NCBI RefSeq assembly: GCF_040567655.1
Contig: NZ_JBEXAC010000002.1
Coordinates: 2,754,906 to 2,818,905, forward strand
Direction: 5' to 3'
Source: Chitinophaga sp. H8
GTDB taxonomy: Bacteria; Bacteroidota; Bacteroidia; Chitinophagales; Chitinophagaceae
Length of the DNA stretch: 64,000 nt
This document shows positions 53,332 to 62,089 of the stretch, piece after piece (position 1 is the first letter of the stretch; every line of letters begins with the position of its first letter). The notes below the pieces were generated by a model that was not told the DNA's origin, searched no databases, and saw nothing but the letters and a program-made list of their open reading frames with translations. A program made the translations under genes and the position numbers.

Positions 53332-54137
53332 TGGTTATGGGATACAGTGTTGAATATTTTGATAAAGTCTTGCTGGGTTCCCATCTCTATGGGATTAACG
53401 CGGCGGGGAATGTGCTGGAAGACCTGGAGCAGCGTGGAAATTTTCTGGAGTATGCCCAAATGGAAAATGCTAAGGGCCAGTTGAAATTTATGTACAATAG
53501 CGAGCGAAGATGTATTGAAAAAAGTAGTGAGCGAGCGGGGCAAAAAAAAGAACATGTGCATGATATTGTTCTGCCTTTTGAAGTGGCTCATCTGCAACAT
53601 GAACAAAGTTTAAAGGTGTATGACAACATCAATAGACTTAGCCGTTACCACGGTTACGGATTTCAGAAGCTTGGAGAAGATTACGTGGAGCGTGATATTG
53701 GTATCAGACCTAGGATTGAACTGCCTGAGTGGACCTATTATTTGCATGTGCAGAAAAACGCTCTTGGTTCGGTATTGAACACTTCCACCGTCAGTTTAGA
53801 AAATCTGGTCGAAAAACATGACCAAAAAGGTTCCTGGCTTGAAGGGGTGTATGACAAAGATCAAAGATCGTTCTTAGCGGTGGATCTCCAAAAGGCGCCA
53901 GTGGGCAGCTATTTTATCCAGTTCCCTTCACTCCGTGCAATGGACCCTTATGGTGTGGCTGAGATGGAAGGTAAAAGACCATACCACTATTTAACCCTGT
54001 ATCCCATAGTCAAAAATATAGTCCCCTTACATATGGAGGTCAAAATGTCCAATAGTGCAAGTTTAAAGCGGATGGCTGGCAATGTTAAAGATGATCTGCC
54101 ATTTAATACCAGCAAAAGAAAAGCCCCTAAGCTATAA
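53331..54137 (+). CDS. D-P-x-G family protein 1 (unknown function)
   Basis: A 268-residue protein with no signal peptide. Its C-terminal part ('LRAMDPYGVAEMEGKRPYHY' followed by 'LYPIVKNIVPLHMEVKM') is shared with five proteins encoded between traF and traG (58461-62884). The alternative start at the third codon (53337) is equally possible. A highly basic tail ends the protein. It sits between the DUF1896-like gene and traF. Confidence 0.65.
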   Translation: MVMGYSVEYFDKVLLGSHLYGINAAGNVLEDLEQRGNFLEYAQMENAKGQLKFMYNSERRCIEKSSERAGQKKEHVHDIVLPFEVAHLQHEQSLKVYDNINRLSRYHGYGFQKLGEDYVERDIGIRPRIELPEWTYYLHVQKNALGSVLNTSTVSLENLVEKHDQKGSWLEGVYDKDQRSFLAVDLQKAPVGSYFIQFPSLRAMDPYGVAEMEGKRPYHYLTLYPIVKNIVPLHMEVKMSNSASLKRMAGNVKDDLPFNTSKRKAPKL

Positions 54138-54184
54138 TCGAAAGTGATCATTATAAGTTCAATAAAGAAGCAAGGTTTAAAAAA

Positions 54185-54242
54185 ATGGAAAACAGCGTAT
54201 ACATTATTAATAAGGGTATCAATCGAAGTATTGAGTTCAAGG
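54185..54242 (+). CDS. traF: traF 5' exon, interrupted by the group II intron
   Basis: ATG at 54185 followed by 'MENSVYIINKGINRSIEFK', the conserved N-terminus of Bacteroidota TraF (DUF4133). The reading frame is cut after the first base of codon 20 by an intron starting GTGCG at 54243. Without splicing, translation would stop six codons later. Joined to 56723-57003 it gives a 112-residue TraF. Confidence 0.88.
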
Positions 54243-56722
54243 GTGCGCCCATAAGGTTGTAAAGCAAATGTACCTATGGCAAGGTACCAGGCGAGTGTTC
54301 GAAAGCCTGTCAACAATCGGCTTATCTGAAAGGGAAACTGGACAGGGAGTGTAGCATGCCGATGAACTTACAAGTCAATCAGCTATCAGGATTGCGGCTG
54401 AGTAAGGAGTTGAAATACAGATATGAGGATAAAATCCATACTGATTGAAAGATAACCAGAGCGGGTCGTCTCGAGCCTGTGACGTAAGATAGCTAAACTC
54501 GTCACATTGTAACACTTTCCCTTCGGCCTTTGAGGAGGGATTGCAGAACAGGTTACAACGCAACTACGGTAAGTAGTAAATGGTGGAAGTCTTATCCGAC
54601 AATCTGTTAAGCCACGGTTGCTTTACAGCTAAATGGGGATTACCTAACCCGGGATGCCGCTGGCGCGGCTATGAGGAGTGCCTCTGAAAACCCGATATGG
54701 TAACGGAGCTTTCGTAGTAGTCCGAGCAAGGGAAAGCCTTGTACATGGCGAAGGGAAGCAGTGAGTGTTTTTAATATTATTAACGGAAAATGTGAGAGAC
54801 ATTATGAGAAATCCAGAAGTTGTATTAAACAATCTAACGAAGCAAAGCATGAAGCCTAACTACAGGTTTGAAAAGCTTTATCGTGTTCTTTTCAATGAGG
54901 AAATGTTTTATGTCGCCTACCAGCAGTTGTATGCTAAGGAAGGTAACATGACACCAGGGACAGATGGTCAAACAATTGACGAAATGAGCCTGAAACGCAT
55001 TGATAAATTAATCGGTAGCCTCAGAGATGAAACCTACCAGCCCCAACCGGCAAGAAGGGTGTATATACCAAAAAAGGACGGCAAAAATCGGCCTTTAGGT
55101 ATACCATCATTTAATGACAAATTAGTTCAACAGACAGTGAAGATGATTTTGGAATCTATTTATGAAGCAAGTTTTGAGCCTACATCGCATGGGTTCCGGC
55201 CGCATCGTAGCTGTCACACTGCACTGATTAATGTCAACAGGAACTACTCAGGTGTTAAGTGGTTTGTCGAAGGCGATATCAAGGGATTTTTTGACAACAT
55301 CAGTCATGAGGTGTTGATCGGAATACTAAGAGAACGCATTGATGACGACCGTTTTATCCGCCTGATTAGAAAATTCCTGAATGCCGGATACGTTGAAGAT
55401 TGGGTATTTCACAAAACGTACAGTGGTACACCGCAAGGCGGTATTATCAGTCCGATTATGGCAAACATATATCTGGACAAGCTGGACAAGTTTATACGTG
55501 AATATGCAGCAAAATTTGACAAGGGAGCAAGAAGAACGGATAATCCTGACTATTTCAGACTAAGTAGGAAGATTGCTAAGCTAAACTACAAACTTGAACA
55601 AGTTGAAGAATCTCAACGGACGTTGAGGAGAGAAAAAGTGAAGGAGATCCTTAAAGAACGTGCATTGTTATCCGCTGGTGATTCAATGGATGAATCGTTC
55701 CGTAGGTTGAAGTACATCAGGTACGCAGACGACTTCTTAATTGGAGTGATTGGAAGCAAAGAAGATTGTCAGTTTATTAAACAGGACATCAGCAACTTTC
55801 TTAAGGAGAAGCTGAACCTTGAACTGTCAAACGAAAAGACACTGATCACCCATGCAAGTGAGCGTGCTAAATTCCTGGGATATGAAATCTATGTGCGAAA
55901 ATCCACAACAGACACCAAAAGGAATGTACTCGGAAATCTCAGTCGTTGCTATAATGGAAGGGTTGTGTTATGCCTGCCTACAGATACGATGAGGAAAAAA
56001 CTAAACGACTATGAGGTGTTACGGTTTACCAAACACAACAACGTTGAAAAGTGGAAACCACAAAGTAGAATAAAGCTGGTCAATAATGACGATCTGGAAA
56101 TATTGGAAACGTATAACGCTGAAATCAGGGGTTTCTACAACTACTTCTCAATTGCCTTCAATGCCGCTGCTGTTCACGACTTCAGCCACATTATGCAGTA
56201 CAGTATGTACAAGACTTTTGCAAAGAAGTATAAATCCTCTGTACGGCAAATTATTGCGAGATACCGGGTAAACAAGGACTTCGCAGTGCGTTTTGTGAAC
56301 AAAAAGGGTGAACAGAAGACCAGAGTATTCTATAACAACGGATTCAAGAAAAAACGTGTAGCGTTTGCGAATTTAAGTGATGTGATGCCAAGTAGCATTT
56401 TTAACACATCCGGCACAAGTCTGATTGACAGATTGAAAGCCCAAAAGTGTGAATTATGTGGCAATACGGAAACTTTAGAAATGCACCATGTGCGCAGGCT
56501 GAAAGACCTTCAAGGTAAAGAACCCTGGAAAATACACATGATTGCAAGACGGAGGAAGACAATGGCAGTTTGTAAGCCATGTCATACTAAAATTCACAAT
56601 GGAGGTTAGATTGATGACATTCATGGAGAGCCGTATACGTGGGAACATGTACGTACGGTTCGGGGGAGGATTCTTAGAAACCTGCCATAGTAATATGGTA
56701 AGGCGCTGGGTTTCTATCCTAC
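54243..56722 (+). mobile_element. Group II intron inserted in traF
   Basis: The 2480-bp intron begins GTGCGCC and ends CCTAC, as expected. It encodes a reverse transcriptase/maturase (54804-56609) in domain IV. Domain V is seen at 56628-56661 (GAGCCGTA pairing with TACGGTTC), and domain VI at 56675-56716 (TAGAAACC with GGTTTCTA), with the A at 56716, seven bases from the 3' end, as a possible branch point. Removing the intron restores traF exactly in frame. Confidence 0.93.
54804..56609 (+). CDS. ltrA: Group II intron reverse transcriptase/maturase with HNH endonuclease
   Basis: A 601-residue intron-encoded protein from ATG 54804 (an upstream GTG at 54765 is possible). RT motifs: 'GIPSFNDKLVQQTVKMILE', 'GFRPHRSCHTAL', 'GTPQGGIISPIMANIYLDKL' and 'RYADDFLIGVIGSKE' (YADD about residues 307-310). 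A maturase/X domain follows, and a C-terminal HNH zinc-finger nuclease is seen as 'CELCGNTETLEMHHVRRLKD' with 'CKPCHTKIHNG'. All domains needed for splicing and retrohoming are intact. Confidence 0.95.
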   Translation: MRNPEVVLNNLTKQSMKPNYRFEKLYRVLFNEEMFYVAYQQLYAKEGNMTPGTDGQTIDEMSLKRIDKLIGSLRDETYQPQPARRVYIPKKDGKNRPLGIPSFNDKLVQQTVKMILESIYEASFEPTSHGFRPHRSCHTALINVNRNYSGVKWFVEGDIKGFFDNISHEVLIGILRERIDDDRFIRLIRKFLNAGYVEDWVFHKTYSGTPQGGIISPIMANIYLDKLDKFIREYAAKFDKGARRTDNPDYFRLSRKIAKLNYKLEQVEESQRTLRREKVKEILKERALLSAGDSMDESFRRLKYIRYADDFLIGVIGSKEDCQFIKQDISNFLKEKLNLELSNEKTLITHASERAKFLGYEIYVRKSTTDTKRNVLGNLSRCYNGRVVLCLPTDTMRKKLNDYEVLRFTKHNNVEKWKPQSRIKLVNNDDLEILETYNAEIRGFYNYFSIAFNAAAVHDFSHIMQYSMYKTFAKKYKSSVRQIIARYRVNKDFAVRFVNKKGEQKTRVFYNNGFKKKRVAFANLSDVMPSSIFNTSGTSLIDRLKAQKCELCGNTETLEMHHVRRLKDLQGKEPWKIHMIARRRKTMAVCKPCHTKIHNGG

Positions 56723-57003
56723 GATTAAAGAGCCAGTACATCTGGTACCTGGGCGCCGGCGTGATGGGACTGTTGATTGTGTTTGCCATTCTGTATCTGA
56801 TCGGAATCAATACTTATGTCACCATGTTTATTGTTCTGGCGCTTGGGGCCTTGATGGTCATGAAAATATATGCAATGAGTAATAAGTATGGTGAATTTGG
56901 CCTGATGAAGGAACTGGCAAAACGGGGCATACCCAAACTGGTGAGGTGTAACAGCAGGAAGGTATTCAGGGAGCTGGGGGTAAGTCAAAAAGGTAAACCT
57001 TAA
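56723..57003 (+). CDS. traF: traF 3' exon (DUF4133)
   Basis: Starts at the third intron boundary base and reads on from codon 20: joined sequence 'INRSIEFKG' + 'LKSQYIWYLGAG'. It encodes two membrane helices ('GVMGLLIVFAILYLIGI' and 'MFIVLALGALMVMKIYAM') and the conserved 'GEFGLMKELAKRGIPKLVR' end. TraF is an inner-membrane, VirB3-like channel part. Total 339 bases in both exons, 112 residues plus stop. Confidence 0.9.
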
Positions 57004-57013
57004 TCTTTCTGCT

Positions 57014-57562
57014 ATGAGTGTTGAAAATTATTTCCAGCTTAATCTTGAAACTGGAAAACTGAATATTCATACCCCTAAAGAGTATTACCAATCCTTGCGG
57101 GCGCCGATGAAACAACTTTTTTCTCGCTACTGCTACAGGGATAGAACGTTAAGGTGTTGGGTTTCTAAAGAGATGGCAGACAAGTGCTATTTTCTAAAGC
57201 AAAACTTATTGAGGCTTGGTTTTTTAGAACAGGGGCCGGTAGGGAGAAAGCCCACTTATGAAGAGAAGGTGAGCAAAGATCAAAATCATTTGGTCAAATG
57301 TAAAGATCCGGTTTATGTGGAAGGTAAAATTAAAACCATTCAAAAGCATATCCTGGCTTGTGAGCGAAGGCTCAATGGGAAATTCTTTTTCGGGTTTCCA
57401 CCGGAGCCGGTAACCCAGGAGCAGCGAACGTTGTATCAGTCAAAGCTGGAGGAGGAAAAAGAGAAACTGGACTATTATCAAAAATGTATGAAGGCGATTC
57501 ATCCAGACTGGAAGCCCAGAGAGAAAACTTTAAGGGTGAGAAGTAAAGGGAAAAAACTTTAA
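57014..57562 (+). CDS. DUF3560-like protein, short form
   Basis: A 182-residue protein related to the next gene product: shared 'ENYxQxNLETGKLNIxTxKEYY', a central 'WVSKEMADKCYFLKQNLLRL' block and a C-terminal 'YQKCMKAIHPDWKPREKTLR'. It lacks the Ala/Glu-rich middle segment of the longer paralogue. The C-terminus is strongly basic. No membrane segment. Role in transfer unknown. Confidence 0.6.
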   Translation: MSVENYFQLNLETGKLNIHTPKEYYQSLRAPMKQLFSRYCYRDRTLRCWVSKEMADKCYFLKQNLLRLGFLEQGPVGRKPTYEEKVSKDQNHLVKCKDPVYVEGKIKTIQKHILACERRLNGKFFFGFPPEPVTQEQRTLYQSKLEEEKEKLDYYQKCMKAIHPDWKPREKTLRVRSKGKKL

Positions 57563-57638
57563 AGCATAAACTAGTTAACAGGCGCAAAACCAAATCAGGC
57601 GAGAAAAGTAAAAAGATAGTGAAGGAGGAATGTGGGCA

Positions 57639-58334
57639 ATGGAAAATTATTATCAAAATAATCTGGAAACAGGTAAACTGAATATCTATACCAGCAAGGA
57701 GTATTACACAGGGCTGGATAGTTGCGTTCAGAAAGTATTCAGGGATTATTGTCTTTTTAGCAGGCATCAGGATTGTTGGATTTCTAAAGGAAAATTCCAA
57801 AACTGTGGATATCTGACTGATAAGTTGAATGAACTCGGTTTTATTGAAAAGCCGGCAGTCGGAGAAAAGATTTCATTTGAAGAGCAGGTCCAACGGCAAA
57901 TGGAAAGTGCAAAGCACAGGGCAGAGCGGGCGGAGAAAAGGGCGGAAAAAGCGGAAAAGAATTCAGACCATCTGTCCGGTAGCACCAATATTGAAAAAAT
58001 GGTACAGGAATCGAAGAAGGCGACTTACTATTCCCGTAAAGCACAAACAGCAAAGGCTACCGCTAAAGGCGAGCAGTATAAGGACGAACGTTTTCTGCTT
58101 CGCAGAATTAAAGAATCAGAATCCATCATCCGTGTATGTGAACGCAAAAAATCAGGTCGGTATAATCCAGGGTCACCTATTGAACCCATTAGTGATGAGA
58201 TGAAGGCTGTATATGATAAGAATATCGCGGAACAGAGGGATAAACTGGATTTTTATTTTAAGTGTATGAAGGCCATAGATCCTAACTGGACGCCTGAACA
58301 AAAGGCATCAAGAAAAAAAGGAAAAGGGCTGTGA
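57639..58334 (+). CDS. DUF3560-like protein, long form
   Basis: A 231-residue protein from ATG 57639 (AAGGAGG-like site about 10 nt before; ATG 57630 is possible). The middle part, 'HRAERAEKRAEKAEKNSDHL' with 'ESKKATYYSRKAQTAKA', is the coiled DUF3560 signature. Both ends match the 182-residue product of the gene before, so the two arose by duplication. Basic C-terminal tail. Confidence 0.7.
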   Translation: MENYYQNNLETGKLNIYTSKEYYTGLDSCVQKVFRDYCLFSRHQDCWISKGKFQNCGYLTDKLNELGFIEKPAVGEKISFEEQVQRQMESAKHRAERAEKRAEKAEKNSDHLSGSTNIEKMVQESKKATYYSRKAQTAKATAKGEQYKDERFLLRRIKESESIIRVCERKKSGRYNPGSPIEPISDEMKAVYDKNIAEQRDKLDFYFKCMKAIDPNWTPEQKASRKKGKGL

Positions 58335-58460
58335 TAGTCTGCCCAGATAAAAATTAAGGAAGCCCGGAATACCAGCATTTGCAGAATGAGTTAACCCAAA
58401 CCTCTGCACACATATGCACCTGTAGAACCTATCGTGTTTTTTGGATTTATCAAATTAACA

Positions 58461-59429
58461 ATGGAAAAAGATATTGCAAAGATTACCGTAATACCCCCAA
58501 AGAGTTTGGACACTTTCGCGGCTGCGAGGTACGACGGAAAAACCATAAGCGGGGCACACCCGCAAGTGGTTCGTTCTACCGGTCATGCGTTACCAGAGGG
58601 CAAGAGTGGGGAATTACAGCCTGAAACAAAAATCCTTTCGGTGTATAAAATGGAGCGTACATTTTTTCATGTCGATATTGATAACCGGAGATTTATCAAA
58701 GTTGGGGTACCAGATCATACCATTTCATTTGATCATATGGTTTATAAAGGTTCTCACTATGAAATGCCTTTTGATCTGTTTCTGGAAAAGCCCCCTAAAC
58801 CTGGCGATTTAAACCATGAAGATGTGGTGATCACAAAGATTCCTCAACTGGTGACCATTGCTTTACAGGAGATGTCAGAGAAGTACCAGGTGCCGGCTTA
58901 TGAACTGAAAAACCTGAGTGATTTTGATCTTATGGTTGATTTGAAGGCCCTGGCTGCCAGAGAAAAAGACTTGCTTCCGGTGTTTGAGATTTTTGGGAAA
59001 AACTACAATGTGGACCTGGAAGATTATAGCTTCAAAAGGGGCGATCATAAAATACCGTTGAACGGATTCAAGCCCGTTTCAGACCCTTATGGTGACCGTT
59101 ACGCTTACATTGATAGTGGTACGCATCAATTGGTTAAAATTGATATAACTACAATTAAAGAAATGCCCCCTGAGCGGGTAGTTAAAATTGTGATCCCGTC
59201 AAACGATCGCCTTGATGCTTATTACGTAGGGAAAAACAGGGAGCCTGACCTAAAAACCTACCTGCTGTCCAATCCGATATTAACCGGACAGAAAGCAAGG
59301 GTCATACCCCTTAGTCAGACTAATATTCCTGCGATCGTTAAATCTAATGTTAACAATGAATTGCGCCAACAGTTTGAGCAGACCCAAAGATTGAATGCGA
59401 GAAAAATGAGGCGTGGAATCAATACCTGA
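58461..59429 (+). CDS. D-P-x-G family protein 2 (unknown function)
   Basis: A 322-residue protein from ATG 58461 (open upstream to a GTG at 58434). Two related modules can be seen: residues about 60-170 ('VYKMERTFFHVDIDNRRFIK' and 'PQLVTIALQEMSEKYQVPAY') and about 190-310 ('SNDRLDAYYVGKNREPDLKT' then 'ARVIPLSQTNIPAIVKSNVN'). Its end overlaps the next paralogue gene by 17 bp. No signal peptide; basic tail. Not recognised. Confidence 0.65.
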   Translation: MEKDIAKITVIPPKSLDTFAAARYDGKTISGAHPQVVRSTGHALPEGKSGELQPETKILSVYKMERTFFHVDIDNRRFIKVGVPDHTISFDHMVYKGSHYEMPFDLFLEKPPKPGDLNHEDVVITKIPQLVTIALQEMSEKYQVPAYELKNLSDFDLMVDLKALAAREKDLLPVFEIFGKNYNVDLEDYSFKRGDHKIPLNGFKPVSDPYGDRYAYIDSGTHQLVKIDITTIKEMPPERVVKIVIPSNDRLDAYYVGKNREPDLKTYLLSNPILTGQKARVIPLSQTNIPAIVKSNVNNELRQQFEQTQRLNARKMRRGINT

Positions 59430-60306
59430 TCTTTCTGATTTTTTACAAAAAAAATCAGAAAGATCAGAAGAGTACTGTAGCAGATTGTATTCTGCAATTG
59501 ATCATTATTTAACTGCTAACACCGAAATGATGAAAAGAACACTTCCAGAATATGATATCAAAGGGACAACTTTTATCGTGGATGTAGTGAAAATGGAACT
59601 CCGCGAAAAAGAGAACCTATCAAACGTACTTTCCTTTGGAGCGATGTATGATTATAGAACTTACTATATCCTGGATTATGATCCAGTGATAAAAAATTCC
59701 AGGCCCAAAGACTATAGCCCTCCAAGTAAGGAACGGCAAAAAGGTTTTTTGCTTGTTCCTCAAATGTGTGAACTAGATCCGGTTGGTGTCGCTGAAATGT
59801 ACGGTTTGAGCATCGAGCAGGTGAAAGGGAAATGTGATTATGAATTATGGTTGGGTGTTCACGGAGAAAGGCAGCGTATCGAGATGAACTGGTATCCCAT
59901 GCTGGATATTGATGGGGTTGCACATGATGTACATCTGGAAATAGGCCGAATCCATCTACAGGGAGATAGGTGGGATTTAGGGATTTCGCTGCTCCACGTG
60001 CCCGAAGAACAGTTGCGCTACACCTTTTATTACAACGTGAAGACCTTGCAGCAATATTTTCCTAAGCCCAATATAAAAGTTCTACCTAAAGATGTTTACC
60101 AGATCACCATTCCCGGCCCTGCGCGGTTGGACCCCGTGTGGTTGGCAAGGAAGCATAGGGTTTCACCGGAAACTTATTTAAAGCGCTATCCCCTGGTGAT
60201 GTACCGTAAGGCTGAACTGATCCCTTTAGAGAAAACCGAACTCGCCACACTGGTGAAAAATAATCTGGAGAAAAAGAACCCTAAGCAGCACAAAAGAAAG
60301 CCCTAA
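59413..60306 (+). CDS. D-P-x-G family protein 3 (unknown function)
   Basis: A 297-residue protein with two modules: about residues 38-145 ('TTFIVDVVKMELREKENLSN', 'YYILDYDPVIKN', 'MCELDPVGVAEMYGLSIEQV') and about 150-285 ('GPARLDPVWLARKHRVSPET', 'AELIPLEKTELATLVKNNLE'). It is the clearest example of the internal duplication. Basic tail 'KKNPKQHKRKP'. Starts within the preceding gene, so translational coupling is likely. Confidence 0.68.
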   Translation: MESIPDLSDFLQKKSERSEEYCSRLYSAIDHYLTANTEMMKRTLPEYDIKGTTFIVDVVKMELREKENLSNVLSFGAMYDYRTYYILDYDPVIKNSRPKDYSPPSKERQKGFLLVPQMCELDPVGVAEMYGLSIEQVKGKCDYELWLGVHGERQRIEMNWYPMLDIDGVAHDVHLEIGRIHLQGDRWDLGISLLHVPEEQLRYTFYYNVKTLQQYFPKPNIKVLPKDVYQITIPGPARLDPVWLARKHRVSPETYLKRYPLVMYRKAELIPLEKTELATLVKNNLEKKNPKQHKRKP

Positions 60307-60363
60307 TTCCAACACTGCAAAGTTATAGTAAATGAAAAATCCATTGACCCTAAAACAAAAATT

Positions 60364-61212
60364 ATGCAAAGCGAACTTAGCGCAATCCGTATGAAGGACG
60401 ACTCTATTTTTTTTGTTGATTTTTTAAAGCGGCAGCTAAGAGATGATCTGGATGAACGTAACGTGATCCCCTTAACCTTTGAAATGTATAATGGAAGCCA
60501 CTATGAATTTCAATATGATCCCGTGCTGCGTAAGGCGTTGCCTGCAAATGCGCGATTGGGTAAACGGGCGAACAATTATCTGGTAAAAGTGGAAAGCCTC
60601 ACGGAGATGTGTCCTATTGATATGGCCTGGCTGTATGGTGTGTATGTTCAGGACATTGAAGGAAAGAACGACCGGCAGTTTTTTGAAGGCTTACCAGAAC
60701 TCAGAAAAAAGCAGGCAGAACAAGGTAAGCCGCAACTGCGTTCACAGGTACTTGAAGATAGACTACGGGGCATATTACCGGTAATTAAAATCGGGGTGGA
60801 TAAATTTAAAGTGAACATAAAGGCGCATATGTTGGACTGCATTACTAAACCCGATGCAGATATCTATTTCGGTCAGCTTAATCTTCAACAAGACCATCAG
60901 GAATGCTTTTATGGTTATTGGAATTTAAGCGAAAGAAGATTCGAGAGATATCAGACGATCAGTAATACCAACGAGGTGGCGTTGCTGGTGATTCCCAGAG
61001 AAGAAGATCTCGATCCGGTTGGAGTTGCCAGGGAACGCGGATTTGCAGATACTGATCTTTTATGGTGCCATCCCCTCCAGATGCAGATGGAGGCTAAACT
61101 GGAACCCTTGTCTGAAAACGCAAAAGAGTTGCTCCAGGGACTACTTAAAGAAGCTGCTGAACAGGATAAGAAAGTGAAGACGGCGCATAGGAAGGGCTTG
61201 CGATTGAATTAA
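60364..61212 (+). CDS. D-P-x-G family protein 4 (unknown function)
   Basis: A 282-residue protein. The first module ('DSIFFVDFLKRQLRDDLDER', 'HYEFQYDPVLRKALP', 'CPIDMAWLYGVYVQDIEGKN') and second module ('EDLDPVGVARERGFADTDLL' then 'AKLEPLSENAKELLQGLLKE') match those of protein 3. Basic C-terminal tail. No enzyme motif seen. Confidence 0.66.
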   Translation: MQSELSAIRMKDDSIFFVDFLKRQLRDDLDERNVIPLTFEMYNGSHYEFQYDPVLRKALPANARLGKRANNYLVKVESLTEMCPIDMAWLYGVYVQDIEGKNDRQFFEGLPELRKKQAEQGKPQLRSQVLEDRLRGILPVIKIGVDKFKVNIKAHMLDCITKPDADIYFGQLNLQQDHQECFYGYWNLSERRFERYQTISNTNEVALLVIPREEDLDPVGVARERGFADTDLLWCHPLQMQMEAKLEPLSENAKELLQGLLKEAAEQDKKVKTAHRKGLRLN

Positions 61213-61246
61213 TAGAGTAATGGAAAATTAAGTTAACCCTAAGTTT

Positions 61247-62077
61247 ATGAACAACGGTGAGAAAGAAATGATGGTTATTCATGGTGATCTGTTTGAATTT
61301 AATTCTAGCAGAACAGAACTCATGGAAGTGGGCCATCCGGAAAATGTACAGGCCATCGGAAGCATCAAAAAAGGAGAAGAAACGGTTTCATTTTGGTATG
61401 ACAGGATGGCGAAATCCTTACTACCGATGGATTCGATCAGCTACGCTGAGGCTTTGAGCAATGAGTTTTATAAGGTGGACTTTCCGGCGCTCCTGTTGCA
61501 AAGGGGGGCAGAACTTCCTCAGAACCTCTTGTTTGTTTATAATGAAAAATCCAGGATGAGTGACAGTGGCTTTCAATATGTGACTGATGAATTGCGGGAT
61601 CGGTTTAAGGGCGTGTACGCGGAGATGAGAATAGACGGATTGATCTATGATCTGGATTTAGGGAAAATGGAAATCCGGCAGAAGGATGACCCTGAAAAGA
61701 AATTCACCTTTGGCCCGGAGGCGATGTACCAGGCAACAGAGAAATTTTATAACACGCAGACCAAGCAACCGGTTTATCTGACCTCCAGGATCGCTGAATT
61801 TCCAGAGCATGTGGTTTGTTTCAGCTTTCCACCATTTAAAAACCTTGACCCTATTGGTTATTGCCTGGCCAGCGGCTATCCACCGTCATGGCTGGTTTGT
61901 AAATTTCAATGGAATCCAATACACCTAAATATGAGATGGAAGGCACTGGGACAGACCCGTATCCCTGAACTGATAAGGCGTAATCAGATTGAACAGGAAC
62001 TCCAGGGGCGCGGGAGCAATAAGGAAAATATTTCGAGGCAAAACAAAGCATTTAAGAAATTTAAACGGGGATTGTAA
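61247..62077 (+). CDS. D-P-x-G family protein 5 (unknown function)
   Basis: A 276-residue protein. The second module is clear ('LIYDLDLGKMEIRQKDDPEK' and 'FKNLDPIGYCLASGYPPSWL' then 'WKALGQTRIPELIRRNQIEQ'); the N-terminal module is diverged. The alternative start at Met 8 (61268) is possible. Basic tail 'KAFKKFKRGL'. Confidence 0.63.
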   Translation: MNNGEKEMMVIHGDLFEFNSSRTELMEVGHPENVQAIGSIKKGEETVSFWYDRMAKSLLPMDSISYAEALSNEFYKVDFPALLLQRGAELPQNLLFVYNEKSRMSDSGFQYVTDELRDRFKGVYAEMRIDGLIYDLDLGKMEIRQKDDPEKKFTFGPEAMYQATEKFYNTQTKQPVYLTSRIAEFPEHVVCFSFPPFKNLDPIGYCLASGYPPSWLVCKFQWNPIHLNMRWKALGQTRIPELIRRNQIEQELQGRGSNKENISRQNKAFKKFKRGL

Positions 62078-62089
62078 ACCATAAAACAG

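Noticed and set aside
54727..54745. Possible EBS1 of the intron (CCTTGTAC opposite the 5' exon end)
   Set aside because: Seven of eight bases pair with the exon, but the segment belongs to the conserved domain II/III part next to the ORF rather than domain I, so it is probably not the exon-binding site.
54804..56609. Reverse transcriptase as part of a retron or diversity-generating element
   Set aside because: Maturase and HNH domains, domain V/VI RNA and precise exon joining identify a group II intron; no template/variable repeat was seen.
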